Shown one piece after another: positions 4,836 through 5,015 of a stretch of DNA of 5,015 nt. A program made the translations under genes and the position numbers. The stretch is from CAZAFL01 sp964484465. Its GTDB lineage: Bacteria > Bacteroidota > Ignavibacteria > UBA10030 > SZUA-254. Numbering within the stretch: position 1 is the first letter of the stretch; every line of letters begins with the position of its first letter. The notes under the pieces were generated by a model, which was not told the DNA's origin, made no database searches, and worked only from the letters and a program-made list of their open reading frames with translations. The stretch covers positions 1 through 5,015 of the forward strand of contig CAZAFL010000064.1 of NCBI GenBank assembly GCA_964484465.1. The letters are read 5' to 3'.

Positions 4836-5015
4836 GCTTATGACCATCTCTAAGATAAACCTGTACGCCATACGTTTAATTAACTGGATTCACCTTCTAA
4901 TCAGGATAAAATTCCCATCCAGCCCCCCTTCAAAATATTGTCCACAACCACACCGAATTAAATCCCCTTGAACGGGGGCTAATTTAAAAAAGGTTTAAAA
5001 TTTTTCAATTTTTTC
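4836..5015. other. A/T-rich stretch with C/G blocks, no gene seen
   Basis: No ORF with start, ribosome site and useful length is seen on either strand, and - strand frames entering from 5015 close quickly. AGCCCCC (4921-4927) is matched by GGGGGCT (4974-4980), and CCCC (4964-4967) can pair with GGGG (4974-4977) across a short loop. Both C-blocks are followed by CTTCAA or TTGAA. The last 35 bases are nearly pure A/T. It could be the edge of a small repeat element, or the non-coding end of the cassette before site A. Confidence 0.4.

Noticed and set aside
4806..4871. A 21-codon - strand ORF
   Set aside because: It has no ribosome site and runs into attC-like site A; too short to support.
1..5015. 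CRISPR array, tRNA, rRNA, integrase or transposase genes
   Set aside because: No regular repeat-spacer pattern, cloverleaf, rRNA-like stretch or recombinase motif was seen on either strand.

Overview
The window looks like bacterial accessory DNA with moderate G+C and two modules on opposite strands. No rRNA, tRNA, CRISPR array, integrase or transposase gene is visible. The host cannot be named. The CPxC...CPxC zinc ribbon joined to one membrane helix recalls proteins common in Planctomycetes, Verrucomicrobia and Lentisphaerae, but that is only a hint.

Left part (1-1089, + strand): a compact phage-type cluster. A 23-codon ORF runs by an ATGA overlap into a Mu Gam-like gene (host-nuclease inhibitor that binds DNA ends). 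Gam overlaps by 89 bp a gene for a small protein of about 149 aa, which I guess is an OB-fold, ssDNA-binding-like phage protein. Together they look like a fragment of a prophage DNA-protection or recombination operon.

Middle (1090-1372): an unusually structured non-coding stretch. A 19-bp inverted repeat (1136-1154/1274-1292) encloses two further stem-loops. Overlapping its 3' side is a 10-bp stem ending in seven Ts, then an attC-like fold. It lies just upstream of a + strand gene (1373-2230) for a zinc-ribbon, single-membrane-pass protein of unknown function.

Right part (2285-4835, mainly - strand): this reads best as part of an integron gene-cassette array without its integrase (a CALIN-like cluster). 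Each of three - strand genes lies between sites that share the attC right-end pattern on the - strand (GTTAGGY-type 7-mers at 4747-4741 and 3635-3629, weaker ones at 2938-2932 and 2291-2285) and show the R-box/L-box inverted pairing expected of attC. In transcription order the cassettes encode an Apea-like HEPN protein with an Rx4H motif, a GIY-YIG nuclease, and a PD-(D/E)XK-type nuclease. All three are nuclease-fold proteins, so the array resembles a cassette-borne defence or toxin store. The + strand zinc-ribbon gene may be a fourth, reverse-oriented cassette, but this is weakly supported.

Far right (4836-5015): A/T-rich DNA with C- and G-blocks and no supportable gene.
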